Assembly: GCF_030068605.1 (NCBI RefSeq)
Contig: NZ_JASJOU010000022.1
Location: 62,001-126,000 of the forward strand
Origin: Xanthocytophaga agilis
GTDB lineage: Bacteria; Bacteroidota; Bacteroidia; Cytophagales; 172606-1
Length of the DNA stretch: 64,000 nt
Reading direction: 5' to 3'
Position numbers and translations under genes: made by a program. Position 1 is the stretch's first letter. Every line of letters begins with the position of its first letter. The notes beneath the pieces were generated by a model. The model worked only from the letters and a program-made list of their open reading frames with translations. It searched no databases and was not told where the DNA came from. Positions 9,112 through 18,380 of the stretch are shown piece after piece.

Positions 9112-11004
9112 ATGGCCGAACCACAAGTAAACATGTACGCCCGAATGAATTATTTACGAAGTACGTTATGGATTGCTTTTTTGCTGATAAGCTGCCATTC
9201 CCTAACGCTTATGGGACAGACTGCTCTACCGTTTGTTCCAATATCACTTGACGATTTAAGTGGCTTTAAACCTGCTGCCGCTAACTGGAAGATTGCAGGA
9301 GATGTTATAGTTGATCGTTCTGCTGATGGAATAGTGCAAAGTTCTTCCGGTAAAGGAGTTATTGTTAACCAGCCAACAGATAAAAACAAAGATCAGTTAT
9401 TTACCAGCTTTGAACATGGTAATATAGAACTGGAACTGGAATTTATGATGGCTAAAGGCTCTAATTCAGGTATCTATCTGCAAGGTAGATATGAAATTCA
9501 ATTATTTGATAGCTGGGGTGTGGCACGCCCTCGTTCGTCAGATTGTGGGAGTATTTACGAACGCTGGGAAGAAAGCAGACCCGAAGGACAAAAAGGATAT
9601 GAAGGCCATCCACCCCGTGTGAATGTAAGTCGGGCTCCTGGACTATGGCAAACCATGAAGATTGTTTTTCAGGCACCTACTTTTGATAAGAATGGAAAAA
9701 AGCTGACCTCTGCCCGCTTTATAAAAGTAATTCACAATGGAGTAGTAGTACATGAGAATGTGGAAGTAACAGGCCCTACCCGTGCAGCTGCTTTTCAGGA
9801 TGAGAAACCCTTTGGTCCTTTGATGTTACAGGGAGATCATGGTCCGGTTGCTTTTCGCAATATCCGTTACAAACGTTATGATGAACCGTTTGTACAACTT
9901 TCCCAAGTACAATATAAATATTCAGAAGGTAAGATGTATGCAGAAGCAGATGTAGCAAAGGCTAAAGTTAAAAAGCAGGGGGCTGTACAAGAGCATATGC
10001 AACTAATTGAAGGTGCCAATGACTTTGCTCTCCAACTGACTGGAACACTTCAGGTACCAAGTATGGGAAACTATTTGTTTGAACTCAAGTGTATGGGAGG
10101 GGCCATTCTGACCATTGATGGAAAGAAAATTATTACCTATGAAGGATTTCACTATCCGGACGAATGGACAAATGGTGTTATCACCTTACAAGCCGGAAAT
10201 CATACTTTTGCGTTAACATACTTCCGCAGCAAAGACCCTTGGTTACGTTCGGAAATGAGTTTATATGTGGAAGGACCAGGTGTAGCTCGTCAGATGCTTT
10301 CTTTGCCGACCTCTCTGCCTGACCCTGAATATATAGAACCTATTCTGGTGCGTGCTCCTGAAACCCGTATGATACGCAGTTTTATCTGGCACAATAACCG
10401 GAAGAAGACAAATTGTATTTCGATAGGAGAACCTGGAAACATTCATTATACAATGGATCTGAAACAGGGTGGCCTTTTGTGGATATGGAAAGGTAATTTT
10501 CTGGATGCAACAGAAATGTGGCATGATCGGGGAGAACCTCAGTTGGCTAAGCCCGCAGGTAGTATTATTGAAATGACAGGCGAACCTTCTGTGGCGGTAC
10601 TGTCTGGAAAAGATACCATGTGGCCAGATTCTGTATCTGCTGATTTCCAGTTCAAAGGATACTCTGTGGATGAACAAGGCAGGCCTGCATTCCGGTATAC
10701 AATAGGCAATCTGGCTGTACAGGATCAACTATGGCCGGAAGATAATAATAAAGCGTTTGTACGTCAGGTACAACTAAAAGGAAGCGCCAGTGGAAATGTG
10801 TGGTACTTACTGGCTAGTGGAAGTCGGATTGCACAATTATCTGAAGGAGTATACAGTGTGAATGACAAAGCTTATTATCTGGAAGTGGAAGGTGCTAAAG
10901 AGCTTAAGCCTATTATCCGGAAGTCAAAAAACAGGGATGAACTGCTGATACCAGTAAGCTCAACTAGCAATGGTACCACTATTAAGAGTAAGTTAATCTG
11001 GTAA
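9112..11004 (+). CDS. DUF1080 (3-keto-disaccharide hydrolase) protein with PA14-like domain
   Basis: A secreted 630-residue protein. Residues about 45-250 form a DUF1080 lectin-like beta-sandwich: ELEFMMAKGSNSGIYLQGRYEIQLFDSWG and LMLQGDHGPVAFRNIRYK are typical. This family includes 3-keto-glycoside hydrolases and laminarinase-like folds. Residues about 290-400 look like a PA14-type carbohydrate-binding domain (GGAILTIDGKKIITYEG and AGNHTFALTYFR). The last 230 residues form a further beta-rich domain not identified by name. The signal peptide ends near SLTLMGQ. Starts at 9133 or 9145 would give a shorter, more conventional signal peptide than the ATG at 9112. It is followed after 96 bases by the sugar-dehydrogenase-like gene, probably in the same operon. 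A step on oxidised (3-keto) sugars is plausible but unproven. Confidence 0.86.
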   Translation: MAEPQVNMYARMNYLRSTLWIAFLLISCHSLTLMGQTALPFVPISLDDLSGFKPAAANWKIAGDVIVDRSADGIVQSSSGKGVIVNQPTDKNKDQLFTSFEHGNIELELEFMMAKGSNSGIYLQGRYEIQLFDSWGVARPRSSDCGSIYERWEESRPEGQKGYEGHPPRVNVSRAPGLWQTMKIVFQAPTFDKNGKKLTSARFIKVIHNGVVVHENVEVTGPTRAAAFQDEKPFGPLMLQGDHGPVAFRNIRYKRYDEPFVQLSQVQYKYSEGKMYAEADVAKAKVKKQGAVQEHMQLIEGANDFALQLTGTLQVPSMGNYLFELKCMGGAILTIDGKKIITYEGFHYPDEWTNGVITLQAGNHTFALTYFRSKDPWLRSEMSLYVEGPGVARQMLSLPTSLPDPEYIEPILVRAPETRMIRSFIWHNNRKKTNCISIGEPGNIHYTMDLKQGGLLWIWKGNFLDATEMWHDRGEPQLAKPAGSIIEMTGEPSVAVLSGKDTMWPDSVSADFQFKGYSVDEQGRPAFRYTIGNLAVQDQLWPEDNNKAFVRQVQLKGSASGNVWYLLASGSRIAQLSEGVYSVNDKAYYLEVEGAKELKPIIRKSKNRDELLIPVSSTSNGTTIKSKLIW

Positions 11005-11100
11005 AAAGAGTAGGAGAGCCCACAGATAAATAGACGCAAAGTATGATAAAGGGCTTACAGATTCACAATTTCTCATTTCTTTCTTGGACAGTAATTGATT

Positions 11101-13188
11101 ATGAAAAAATATTCCGTTTTATCTTTTAACTCTACTATAGCCAAGTCAACCGGAAAACATTCCAGAAAGCATATGTCCGGATGGTTGAGCATGTTTTTAT
11201 TGTGTTGTGTAGGAAGTGTAATGGCTCAGGAACTGAAAACAGCAGAGTCTGAGGCCGACTATTACCAGATGGTTACACTGCCTATTCCGAAAGATGTTCC
11301 TCTGGAAGTAGGTGGTTTAACTACCATGCCCGATGGTCGATTGGCAGCCTCAACTCGACAAGGAGATATCTGGCTGATTGAAAATCCCTATATGCGTAAT
11401 CAGGGAGTGCCTTATTTTAAACGGTTTGCTCAGGGATTACACGAACCCTTGGGATTAGCTTATCACAATCGATCTTTTTATCTGACACAACGAAGTGAAT
11501 TAACCCGCATTCGGGATACCAACGGGGATGACCGCGCAGATGATTATGAGGTAATCTATTCCTGGCCTTTATCTGGTAATTACCATGAGTATTCCTATGG
11601 CCCTGTAATCCTGCCAAACAATGACATGCTGATTACCTTGAACCTTGCCTGGATTGGGCGTGGGGCTTCACTTTCCAAGTGGCATGGCTGGATGCTGAAA
11701 GTGACACCAGATGGAAAAATGACTCCTGTTGCAACTGGTATGCGTTCCCCGGCTGGATTCAATGTATTACCTGATGGATCTATATTTTATGCAGAGAATC
11801 AGGGTGACTGGGTAGGTTCAGGCCGGATGACACATGTGGAGGTGGGCGATTTCGTAGGAAATCCGGAAGGCTTGAAATGGGCAGATGATCCTAGCTCACC
11901 TGTAAAACTTCGCTTTTCTGATATCCCTAGCACTGGAAAGCCTATGTATGAGGTTGCCAAAACAATAAAAGGATTAAAGCTACCTGCTATCTGGTTTCCT
12001 CAAGGCATTCTGGGTATCTCTACCTCTGGCATTCTGATAGATACAACAGCTGGTGCTTTTGGTCCATTTACAGGTCAGATGCTGGTAGGAGATCAGGGAC
12101 AAAGTAAAATTATGCGTATCTATCTGGAAAAAGTGAAAGGACAATACCAGGGTGCTGCCTTTCCATTCAGAGAAGGATTTCAGTCAGGAATTTTGCGAAT
12201 GGTTTGGGGAGAAGATGGATCTATGTTTGTGGGAATGACCAGCCGTGGATGGGCGGCCACTGGAAAAGATCTGTATGGTATACAACGTTTGGTGTGGACT
12301 GGAAAAACACCTTTTGAAATAAAAACCATGCAAGCTCGCCCGGATGGCTTTGAACTGGAATTCACCCAACCTGTCGATAAGGTTACGGCTGGTGATGCCA
12401 ATTCTTATGGAATAACAAGCTTTAACTACATGTACCGGAAGGAATACGGAAGTCCTGTTATTGAAAATCAGCCATGTACCATCAAAGGAATTGCAGTAGC
12501 AGACGATGGCCTGAGTGTACGGATTGTAGTGGATGGTTTGCGTGAAGGATATATTCATGAGTTAAAAGCGGAAGGAGTTCGTAGCCAGAATAAAGCACCG
12601 TTGCTTCATAGTGTAGGTTATTATACATTGAATAATCTGCCAGAAGGAGAGAAGTTGGTATTGAAGGAAAGCCAGCTGGCTAAATCACCCCATGCAGGAC
12701 ATGCTGCTATGATGGGATCTGCAGCAACCACTTCCAAAACAACAGCTACTAAAACTACTGCTGCTCCTACAGCCAAACGTGTAACAAAACAGCCTGCTAG
12801 CTGGACCAACGGACCTGATCAAACCATTACTATAGGAACTAAACCCGGTTTGAAATTTGATTTGTCGCAGATTACAGTAAAGGCAGGAAGCAAGATTAAG
12901 CTGACATTCAATAATAATGATGATATGCTTCATAATTTTGTCGTTACGCTACCTGGAGAAGCGCTGTCTGTAGGAGAGATGGCTATCAAACTAGGGTTAA
13001 ATGGGGCAAAAATGAACTATATTCCAAGTACACCGAAAGTCTTGTATCATACAGCTCAACTGCAGCCACAAACTTCAGAGACTATTTATTTTGTAGCTCC
13101 TGAAAAGCCAGGAGAGTATATGTATGTGTGTACTTTCCCTGGCCACTACATGAATATGCAGGGGACCTTTAAAGTAATCCCTAAATAG
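11101..13188 (+). CDS. secreted glucose/sorbosone-dehydrogenase-like propeller fused to an azurin-like copper domain
   Basis: 695 residues from the ATG at 11101 (a TTG at 11095 is an unlikely start). The signal peptide ends at VMAQ. Residues about 55-430 are a six-bladed propeller of the PQQ-dependent glucose/sorbosone dehydrogenase type (GGLTTMPDGRLAASTRQGDIW, MRSPAGFNVLPDGSIF, MLVGDQGQSKIMRI). A low-complexity Thr/Ala/Lys linker (about residues 540-565) leads to a type-I copper domain at about 575-695. The copper ligands are visible: His611 (LHNF) and Cys677, His682 and Met686 in CTFPGHYMNM, with exactly the C-x4-H-x3-M spacing of azurin. The fusion implies that electrons from sugar oxidation pass straight to a cupredoxin. 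It is the last gene before the 13226 terminator. Confidence 0.88.
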   Translation: MKKYSVLSFNSTIAKSTGKHSRKHMSGWLSMFLLCCVGSVMAQELKTAESEADYYQMVTLPIPKDVPLEVGGLTTMPDGRLAASTRQGDIWLIENPYMRNQGVPYFKRFAQGLHEPLGLAYHNRSFYLTQRSELTRIRDTNGDDRADDYEVIYSWPLSGNYHEYSYGPVILPNNDMLITLNLAWIGRGASLSKWHGWMLKVTPDGKMTPVATGMRSPAGFNVLPDGSIFYAENQGDWVGSGRMTHVEVGDFVGNPEGLKWADDPSSPVKLRFSDIPSTGKPMYEVAKTIKGLKLPAIWFPQGILGISTSGILIDTTAGAFGPFTGQMLVGDQGQSKIMRIYLEKVKGQYQGAAFPFREGFQSGILRMVWGEDGSMFVGMTSRGWAATGKDLYGIQRLVWTGKTPFEIKTMQARPDGFELEFTQPVDKVTAGDANSYGITSFNYMYRKEYGSPVIENQPCTIKGIAVADDGLSVRIVVDGLREGYIHELKAEGVRSQNKAPLLHSVGYYTLNNLPEGEKLVLKESQLAKSPHAGHAAMMGSAATTSKTTATKTTAAPTAKRVTKQPASWTNGPDQTITIGTKPGLKFDLSQITVKAGSKIKLTFNNNDDMLHNFVVTLPGEALSVGEMAIKLGLNGAKMNYIPSTPKVLYHTAQLQPQTSETIYFVAPEKPGEYMYVCTFPGHYMNMQGTFKVIPK

Positions 13189-13225
13189 TAAAACGAGATT
13201 GCTCTTATTTATGAGAATACATATA

Positions 13226-13257
13226 AAAATGCCCAGTCACAGGATTGGGCATTTTTT
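13226..13257 (+). terminator. Rho-independent terminator of the SusCD operon
   Basis: A 10-bp perfect stem, AAAATGCCCA (13226-13235) pairing with TGGGCATTTT (13246-13255), with a 10-base loop and a T-rich 3' arm. It lies 38 bases after the stop codon of the propeller-cupredoxin gene and closes the six-gene forward block. Confidence 0.85.
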
Positions 13258-13317
13258 GTGTTAGAACCTATAAGTCAAATTAAGGTCTATAAGCATATAT
13301 AGCTCAAATACTCTTTC

Positions 13318-13325
13318 TATCTTTG
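13318..13325 (+). promoter_or_regulatory. -7 promoter element for the LytS/LytTR pair
   Basis: TATCTTTG fits the Bacteroidota sigma-A -7 consensus TAnnTTTG and lies 41 bases before the GTG start of the histidine kinase. No good TTG is seen at the -33 position, so only half of the promoter is convincing. Confidence 0.45.
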
Positions 13326-13366
13326 CTAACCCATGCTGAACACTATGCTATCTTAAACCTATTCCT

Positions 13367-14392
13367 GTGGCAGAAAAATTTACGTATTCTTTTCGCGTAA
13401 AATGGACAACCTTATTGGGTGTCTTCTCTTTTGGAATTCTTGTTCCTACATTTTTTGTTCCTGTTATTCTGGGATCTGAAGAGCATTTTCTCTGGATCTT
13501 TGTAGCTACACTGATCAGTTTTGTAATCTGGGAAGGAAGCAAACTGATTCAGGCGTTAATTCTTTATTTCTATCCATGGGAGAAGAGTATTATCAAACAC
13601 CTGAGTTATGAAGTTGCCAGCATCTTTGTCTTCTCTTCACTAGTACTGATTGTAGGGCTTCTGACATACAATGCACTGGTATCAGAAGTTTCTATTTCTA
13701 TTAGTGTTGTGTTACAGAATATTTTTGTCTCGTTTCTGTTAGCCTTATTATTCATTGCTATTAACGAAGGGGCGTTTTTATTTGGTAAGTGGAAAGCATC
13801 TTTGCTGGAACAGGAACGGCTCCGTCAGGAAAATTTGATAGCAAAAGTGGAAAGTCTTAAAAAACAACTGGACCCTCATTTTTTGTTTAATAGTTTAAGT
13901 GTATTAAGTGGAGTAGTATATAAGGATCCTGTGCTGGCAGATCGGTTTATAACAAAACTAGCTCAGGTATATCGCTATGTACTGGAGCATAACGATGAAA
14001 AGCAGGTACCCTTGCAAAAAGAAATATCCGTAGTAGAGGCTTACTGTTTTTTACTGAATGTTCGTTTCTATAATAAAGTACTATTGGATGTGAAGATTAG
14101 TGAAAAACCTGTATATGTATTGCCTTTGTCTATCCAGTTGCTGGTAGAGAATGCAGTGAAACACAACCGGATTTCAGATACATCACCACTGGAGTTGAAA
14201 ATATATACAACAGATAATACTGTATGGGTAGAAAATAGTCTTAACAAAAAAGATACACAGGTAGAGTCCACTGGGATTGGATTAAAGAACCTTGAAGCCC
14301 GTTATAAGTATGTGATCGGCAAATCTATTCAGGTAGAGAATAGCGGGCATGTGTTTAAGGTTGGATTACCTTTATTAACAGATGAAGCATGA
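13367..14392 (+). CDS. LytS/YehU-type membrane sensor histidine kinase
   Basis: 341 residues. GTG is the only reasonable start, because the in-frame sequence upstream has no ATG. Four hydrophobic segments (about residues 13-145) form the membrane part. A short coiled coil then leads into the His_kinase domain, with the phospho-acceptor His171 in LDPHFLFNSLSVLSG, followed by an ATPase domain with the N-box QLLVENAVKHN and the G-box GIGLKNLEARY. There is no periplasmic sensor domain, so the signal is probably sensed in or near the membrane. The stop codon overlaps the start of the LytTR regulator (ATGA), so the two are translationally coupled and form a two-component pair. The target genes are unknown. 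The desaturase just downstream is one candidate. Confidence 0.93.
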   Translation: MAEKFTYSFRVKWTTLLGVFSFGILVPTFFVPVILGSEEHFLWIFVATLISFVIWEGSKLIQALILYFYPWEKSIIKHLSYEVASIFVFSSLVLIVGLLTYNALVSEVSISISVVLQNIFVSFLLALLFIAINEGAFLFGKWKASLLEQERLRQENLIAKVESLKKQLDPHFLFNSLSVLSGVVYKDPVLADRFITKLAQVYRYVLEHNDEKQVPLQKEISVVEAYCFLLNVRFYNKVLLDVKISEKPVYVLPLSIQLLVENAVKHNRISDTSPLELKIYTTDNTVWVENSLNKKDTQVESTGIGLKNLEARYKYVIGKSIQVENSGHVFKVGLPLLTDEA

Positions 14393-15135
14393 AAGTTGTC
14401 ATTATTGAAGATGAATTTTTCTCAGCTGAAAAGCTAAGTAATCAATTACAGCGAATCGATGATTCTATCGAAATCCTTGCCATTTTACCTTCAGTAGAAA
14501 GTTGTCTGGACTGGTTTCGGAACAACCCCGAACCAGATCTTATTTTTTCGGATATTCAACTGGAAGATCAGGAGAGCTTTGAGTTGTTCCGCCAGCTTCC
14601 AATTGAGGCACCTATCATTTATACTACAGCCTTTGATCAGTATGCCTTGCATGCATTTAAACAGAATAGTATCGATTATCTGCTCAAGCCCATTGATCTG
14701 GATGAGTTACGAAGTGCCATCAAGAAATATGAGAATCTGGAATATCGCTTGTTGAAAAAAGGACTGAAGCTACAGCCGGAAAAACCAAAAGAAGGTTTTA
14801 AAGAACGTTTTCTGGTAAAGAAAGGAAGTCAGTTAGCGGTAATACGAACTTCAGATGTGGCTTATTTTAAGAGTGATCAAAAACTAAGCTTCCTCATTAC
14901 ATTCGATAACCAGCGATATGTAATTGAGCAAACACTGGATCAATTGATGGATCAATTGGATAGTCGTAAGTTTAATCGTATTAGTCGCAATCGTCTTATT
15001 TCTCTCGAAGCTATTCATAAGATACATAATCATTTCAATGGACGATTGAAGCTAGAGCTGAACCCTCCTGAGGAAGAAGAGGTGTATGTAAGCCGGGATC
15101 GGGTTCCTCAGTTCAAAGAATGGCTGGATTCCTGA
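14389..15135 (+). CDS. LytTR-family response regulator
   Basis: 248 residues. The N-terminal receiver domain (1-120) has the acidic pocket E7/D8, phospho-acceptor Asp55 (FSDIQL), Thr80 and the conserved Lys100 (LLKPID). The C-terminal LytTR DNA-binding domain (about 140-245) includes AYFKSDQKLSFLIT, RKFNRISRNRLISLEAI and VYVSRDRVPQFKEWL. LytTR regulators bind direct-repeat DNA sites and act with LytS-type kinases. The 4-base overlap with the kinase gene supports this pairing. Confidence 0.95.
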   Translation: MKVVIIEDEFFSAEKLSNQLQRIDDSIEILAILPSVESCLDWFRNNPEPDLIFSDIQLEDQESFELFRQLPIEAPIIYTTAFDQYALHAFKQNSIDYLLKPIDLDELRSAIKKYENLEYRLLKKGLKLQPEKPKEGFKERFLVKKGSQLAVIRTSDVAYFKSDQKLSFLITFDNQRYVIEQTLDQLMDQLDSRKFNRISRNRLISLEAIHKIHNHFNGRLKLELNPPEEEEVYVSRDRVPQFKEWLDS

Positions 15136-15248
15136 TGTCAGTCATCCTGAAAGTTCTGCAACTCATCCATTAATTGATACCAGTCATCTGAGAGTAGCAT
15201 AATAGAATAAGAGAAGAGATGGATATTTGGGGAAACTAAATACAAGAT

Positions 15249-16031
15249 ATGACCGCTATTCTTATTTTCTTCGCTATTCATTGGTATGGATCTCTATTCT
15301 TCCAGACCTTCTTCTTACATAGATATTCTGCTCACGGTGCATTTACAATGTCACGGACGTGGGAAAAAATCTTTTTTGTGCTGACATGGATTTTTCAGGG
15401 TTCCAACTACCTGAGTGCCTATGCGTATGGCGTAATGCATCGTATGCACCATGCATTTGCTGACACAGAAGATGATCCACATTCACCTTTGTATAGCAAA
15501 GGATTCTTTGATATGATGTGGAAAACCAAAACATTTTATGCTGCTGTTCGGAATCGCACAGCAGATGTAGACCCTAAATTTATGGTGAATGTTCCGGATT
15601 GGAAGGCATTTGACGACTTTGCTTCGAATAACTTTGTACGTCTTATGTGGGGAACGCTGTATACGCTATTCTATATTTATTTTGCTCCTTCCTGGGGATG
15701 GTTCCTGTTATTGCCTATTCATTTCCTGATGTCACCTATTCATGGAGCTATCATCAACTGGTTTGCTCACAAAATTGGATATACTACATTTACAGTAAGT
15801 GATACTTCCCGTAACTTAATGCCTATAGATATATTTATGATGGGTGAGGGATTCCATAATAACCACCATACCTATGGACATCGTGCTAACTTTGCTTTCA
15901 AATGGTTTGAAATAGACCCAACCTATCAGGTGATTAAGTTATTTAACCTATTGGGTATTATCAAATTACCTAAGAAAGCTGCTAAAGAATCTGTATATCT
16001 CGAAAACAAAAAGATCCGAAAAGCTGCCTGA
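15249..16031 (+). CDS. membrane fatty acid (acyl-CoA) desaturase
   Basis: 260 residues with the three histidine boxes of the di-iron membrane desaturase family: HRYSAH (His24-His29), HRMHH (His64-His68) and HNNHH (His203-His207), plus the extra His174 (NWFAHKIG). It would introduce a cis double bond, most likely at delta-9, into acyl chains at the cytoplasmic membrane, using O2 and an external electron donor. Hydrophobic segments at about 3-22, 41-60 and 135-170 fit the family topology. It is 113 bases downstream of the regulator and ends at a strong terminator. It could be the output of the two-component pair, for example for membrane fluidity control, but nothing in the sequence proves this. 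Confidence 0.93.
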   Translation: MTAILIFFAIHWYGSLFFQTFFLHRYSAHGAFTMSRTWEKIFFVLTWIFQGSNYLSAYAYGVMHRMHHAFADTEDDPHSPLYSKGFFDMMWKTKTFYAAVRNRTADVDPKFMVNVPDWKAFDDFASNNFVRLMWGTLYTLFYIYFAPSWGWFLLLPIHFLMSPIHGAIINWFAHKIGYTTFTVSDTSRNLMPIDIFMMGEGFHNNHHTYGHRANFAFKWFEIDPTYQVIKLFNLLGIIKLPKKAAKESVYLENKKIRKAA

Positions 16032-16077
16032 GCTTAGTCTCAGGTGGATAGTTGTAGTAAAGTGAGATAGATAAAAT

Positions 16078-16118
16078 AAAAACGCTGGCGGAATATTCTG
16101 CCAGCGTTTTTATTTTTT
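16078..16118 (+). terminator. Rho-independent terminator after the desaturase gene
   Basis: A 12-bp perfect stem, AAAAACGCTGGC (16078-16089) with GCCAGCGTTTTT (16100-16111), loop of 10 bases, followed by ATTTTTTTA. It is 47 bases after the desaturase stop. Confidence 0.92.
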
Positions 16119-16494
16119 TAGATGAGGTATCCCAAACTTTAGATGTGAGTTTACTCGAGTTGAAATCGTAAAAAGGATAACATCTATGCTTTTGAAAAGC
16201 GTATGTACTGCTTTATCTTTTGCGGAGCTCTCTTACTATATATTTCTTAGATCATTTTTATTTCTCTGCTTATCAGATTTATAGGTATCTTTCCTCAAAC
16301 TTATTCATTGTACAAAACATCACTCTATTTACAACTTCTCCCTTTTTTGTTTGCCCAAAAAAGTACTTTTCCCTATCGTTATCTAAGCAAAAGTTAGCTA
16401 GTAGAGAAATGCACATTGAAAACCTATATGAACACATGCAATTGTACTCTATTTCACTGCTTACATTCGTTGGGAACTCGGGATTACTATAAAA
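16119..16494. other. gene-free spacer with a possible decayed element-A fragment
   Basis: No credible gene: short open frames on both strands have no family features and no promoter. Bases 16334-16378 (a run of T, TTGCCCAAAAAA, then ACTTTTCCCTATCG) resemble the two ends of the element-A repeat seen at 32131-32329 with its middle deleted. This is offered as a possible third, degenerate copy. Confidence 0.35.
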
Positions 16495-16533
16495 AGAAAA
16501 CACTGACAGAGCATAAATCTGTCAGTGTTTTCT
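16495..16533. terminator. bidirectional terminator hairpin
   Basis: A 15-bp perfect stem: AGAAAACACTGACAG (16495-16509) pairs with CTGTCAGTGTTTTCT (16519-16533), flanked by A-rich and T-rich arms. It lies 26 bases beyond the stop of the reverse-strand GAF gene and can serve both strands. Confidence 0.88.
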
Positions 16534-16558
16534 TTCTTTTTATAATCAAGGGATAAGC

Positions 16559-18007
16559 CTATCGTATAGTATTGGTGTGCAGGGCTTTCTGAAGTTCTTC
16601 TACTTCTTTATTTTTAGTATGAATTTCTTCTTGTGCTGTTGCATACAATGTAGAAAGTCGTTCTATCTCTTGAAGATAGGACATTTGCTGACGGTTCATC
16701 TCTTCCTGTGTAGAAGCTAGTTCTTCCATATTCTGACGCATCTCTTCTTCCTGGGCGCGTAAAGCTTCTGCCTGAAACTGTGAATCTTCAAGCAATTGTT
16801 TGGTTCGTTGGCTGATACGATTACTTTGGATAAAGGACGCAATACTTTCACCCAGTTTTACGATAAACTCAATTTCATGTTTCTCGAATTTTTTGAATGA
16901 GGCCAGTTCCAGAATAGCTTCTGTAGACTCATTTACCTTTAAAGGAACAATCAGTAATGCTCTGGGTGAAGAGTCTCCAAGTCCAGAGGTAATTGTGAGG
17001 TAATTTTCAGGGATATCTGTCAGGTATATATACTCTCCCTCCAGATAGGTCTGGCCGATTAATCCTTGTCCTGCCTGAAATGTTTGATGAATATGTTTTT
17101 TCCTGTTATAGGCATAACAAGCGGCCAGACGGATAACTATGTCATGGGTACGTTCTTCTTTCTCTACTATATACAAACCTCCCTGATTAGCTTGGAGGTA
17201 TTTGACAAGAGTAGCAATGATTCTGTCAAAAAGTTCTGTATCGTCAGAATTGCTCCGAAGTAGTGTAGACAGTTGTGCTATACCTTCAGACGCCCACTGC
17301 CGATGATTCTCTTCCTGTCGTGCTTTTTCCAGTTGGACAAGATTAACTTCCAGATCTTTGCGGGATTTTTCTACTTCCTCATTCTTCTGATTCATAACTG
17401 TAATCAGCTGATTAGACTTTTCTTCCGAGTTTCGATTGATAACCGCCAAACCGCTAATACAACCCAATTGAAATACAGTAGCCAGTAAGGTAGTCAGAAC
17501 AGCCAAAGGTCCCTCTCTCAGTACTGTGCCATCATACCCCATATCAAACTTATCCCATGCCGCAGGAAAAACGACAATAATAAAAAAGGAAAATAAGGTA
17601 CAGAATATCAGAAAGCCTCTTTCCTTAAAGTCAAAGATGACAAAGGGGATAAGTGTAAAGCTTAATTCGACCAGGTAAACGCTGCTGATGGAGTCAGCTA
17701 TGGAGTCACAGAAATAGGCATTGTATAAAGAAGAGAGTACCAGCAGCAATACAGGTAATACAACACGGGAATAATAAATGCCACCATAATAATTGCTAAC
17801 AATAACCAGAATACACACCACTGCTGCTCCTGATGGAAAAATAGCCATCATTGGAAAGTAGATAAGTGATATACCACTGAAAGGAATTGATAAGGCAAAT
17901 ATTACCAGTAAGCATATAATATTTGTTGGTCTTACCCGATTTCTTAAATATTCAGGCATATCATATTGACTGCCGGCATCGATAATTCGGGTTAGTAAAC
18001 TGGCCAT
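16559..18007 (-). CDS. membrane-bound GAF-domain sensor protein without a kinase domain
   Basis: 482 residues. Residues about 30-215 contain six hydrophobic segments (membrane sensor), followed by a coiled coil (KSRKDLEVNLVQLEKARQEE), a GAF domain (about 241-400, including FQAGQGLIGQTYLEGEYIYL and LLIVPLKVNESTEAILELAS), and a C-terminal coiled coil (about 400-482) with the motif EEEMRQNMEELASTQEEMN. This C-terminal motif recurs in Cytophagales GAF and methyl-accepting-type proteins. No histidine kinase, cyclase or DNA-binding domain is present, so it must signal through a partner. It is 373 bases downstream of the transferase gene and on the same strand. Confidence 0.85.
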   Translation of the reverse strand: MASLLTRIIDAGSQYDMPEYLRNRVRPTNIICLLVIFALSIPFSGISLIYFPMMAIFPSGAAVVCILVIVSNYYGGIYYSRVVLPVLLLVLSSLYNAYFCDSIADSISSVYLVELSFTLIPFVIFDFKERGFLIFCTLFSFFIIVVFPAAWDKFDMGYDGTVLREGPLAVLTTLLATVFQLGCISGLAVINRNSEEKSNQLITVMNQKNEEVEKSRKDLEVNLVQLEKARQEENHRQWASEGIAQLSTLLRSNSDDTELFDRIIATLVKYLQANQGGLYIVEKEERTHDIVIRLAACYAYNRKKHIHQTFQAGQGLIGQTYLEGEYIYLTDIPENYLTITSGLGDSSPRALLIVPLKVNESTEAILELASFKKFEKHEIEFIVKLGESIASFIQSNRISQRTKQLLEDSQFQAEALRAQEEEMRQNMEELASTQEEMNRQQMSYLQEIERLSTLYATAQEEIHTKNKEVEELQKALHTNTIR

Positions 18008-18380
18008 AGTAACGTGTATAGAAGGTATGATTTAGTAGTATAACATTGGATATTAAAAGTAGTATAATTTGTTTGGATGAATATGTAGGGAATAGTGCTA
18101 AAAATGGTTTATGTAAGGTTTTAAAATGTTTTTTTACCAAAGAAAATCTGTTAAGGTCAATCTATGGTTTTATCTTTAGTGCCTGTATATAAGGCTACTA
18201 TAAAATCAGAATCGTATGTTTGTCTATTTAGATATTGCTTATTTATATAATCTGTAAAGCTGAATAATATTCTCATTTCACTTATGGGATATAAATCAAT
18301 TGATCTTATATTTTTTGTCTGGTTAATGCGGTTACTAACATGAGGTTATTTTCTGTTGTATTAACCGGTAGAGAAATATA
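18008..18380. other. AT-rich intergenic region
   Basis: 373 bases between the transferase and GAF genes (both reverse). It must hold the GAF gene promoter. No exact TAnnTTTG or strong hairpin was found, and no coding frame is convincing. Confidence 0.5.

Noticed and set aside
10261..10728. A 155-codon open frame antisense to the DUF1080 gene
   Set aside because: It has no family features, runs opposite a clearly coding frame and has no promoter; a codon-bias shadow.
16220..16503. Overlapping 90- and 74-codon frames on opposite strands after the desaturase
   Set aside because: Low-complexity Phe/Leu/Ser-rich translations, end in a terminator hairpin, and no ribosome site or homology signal.
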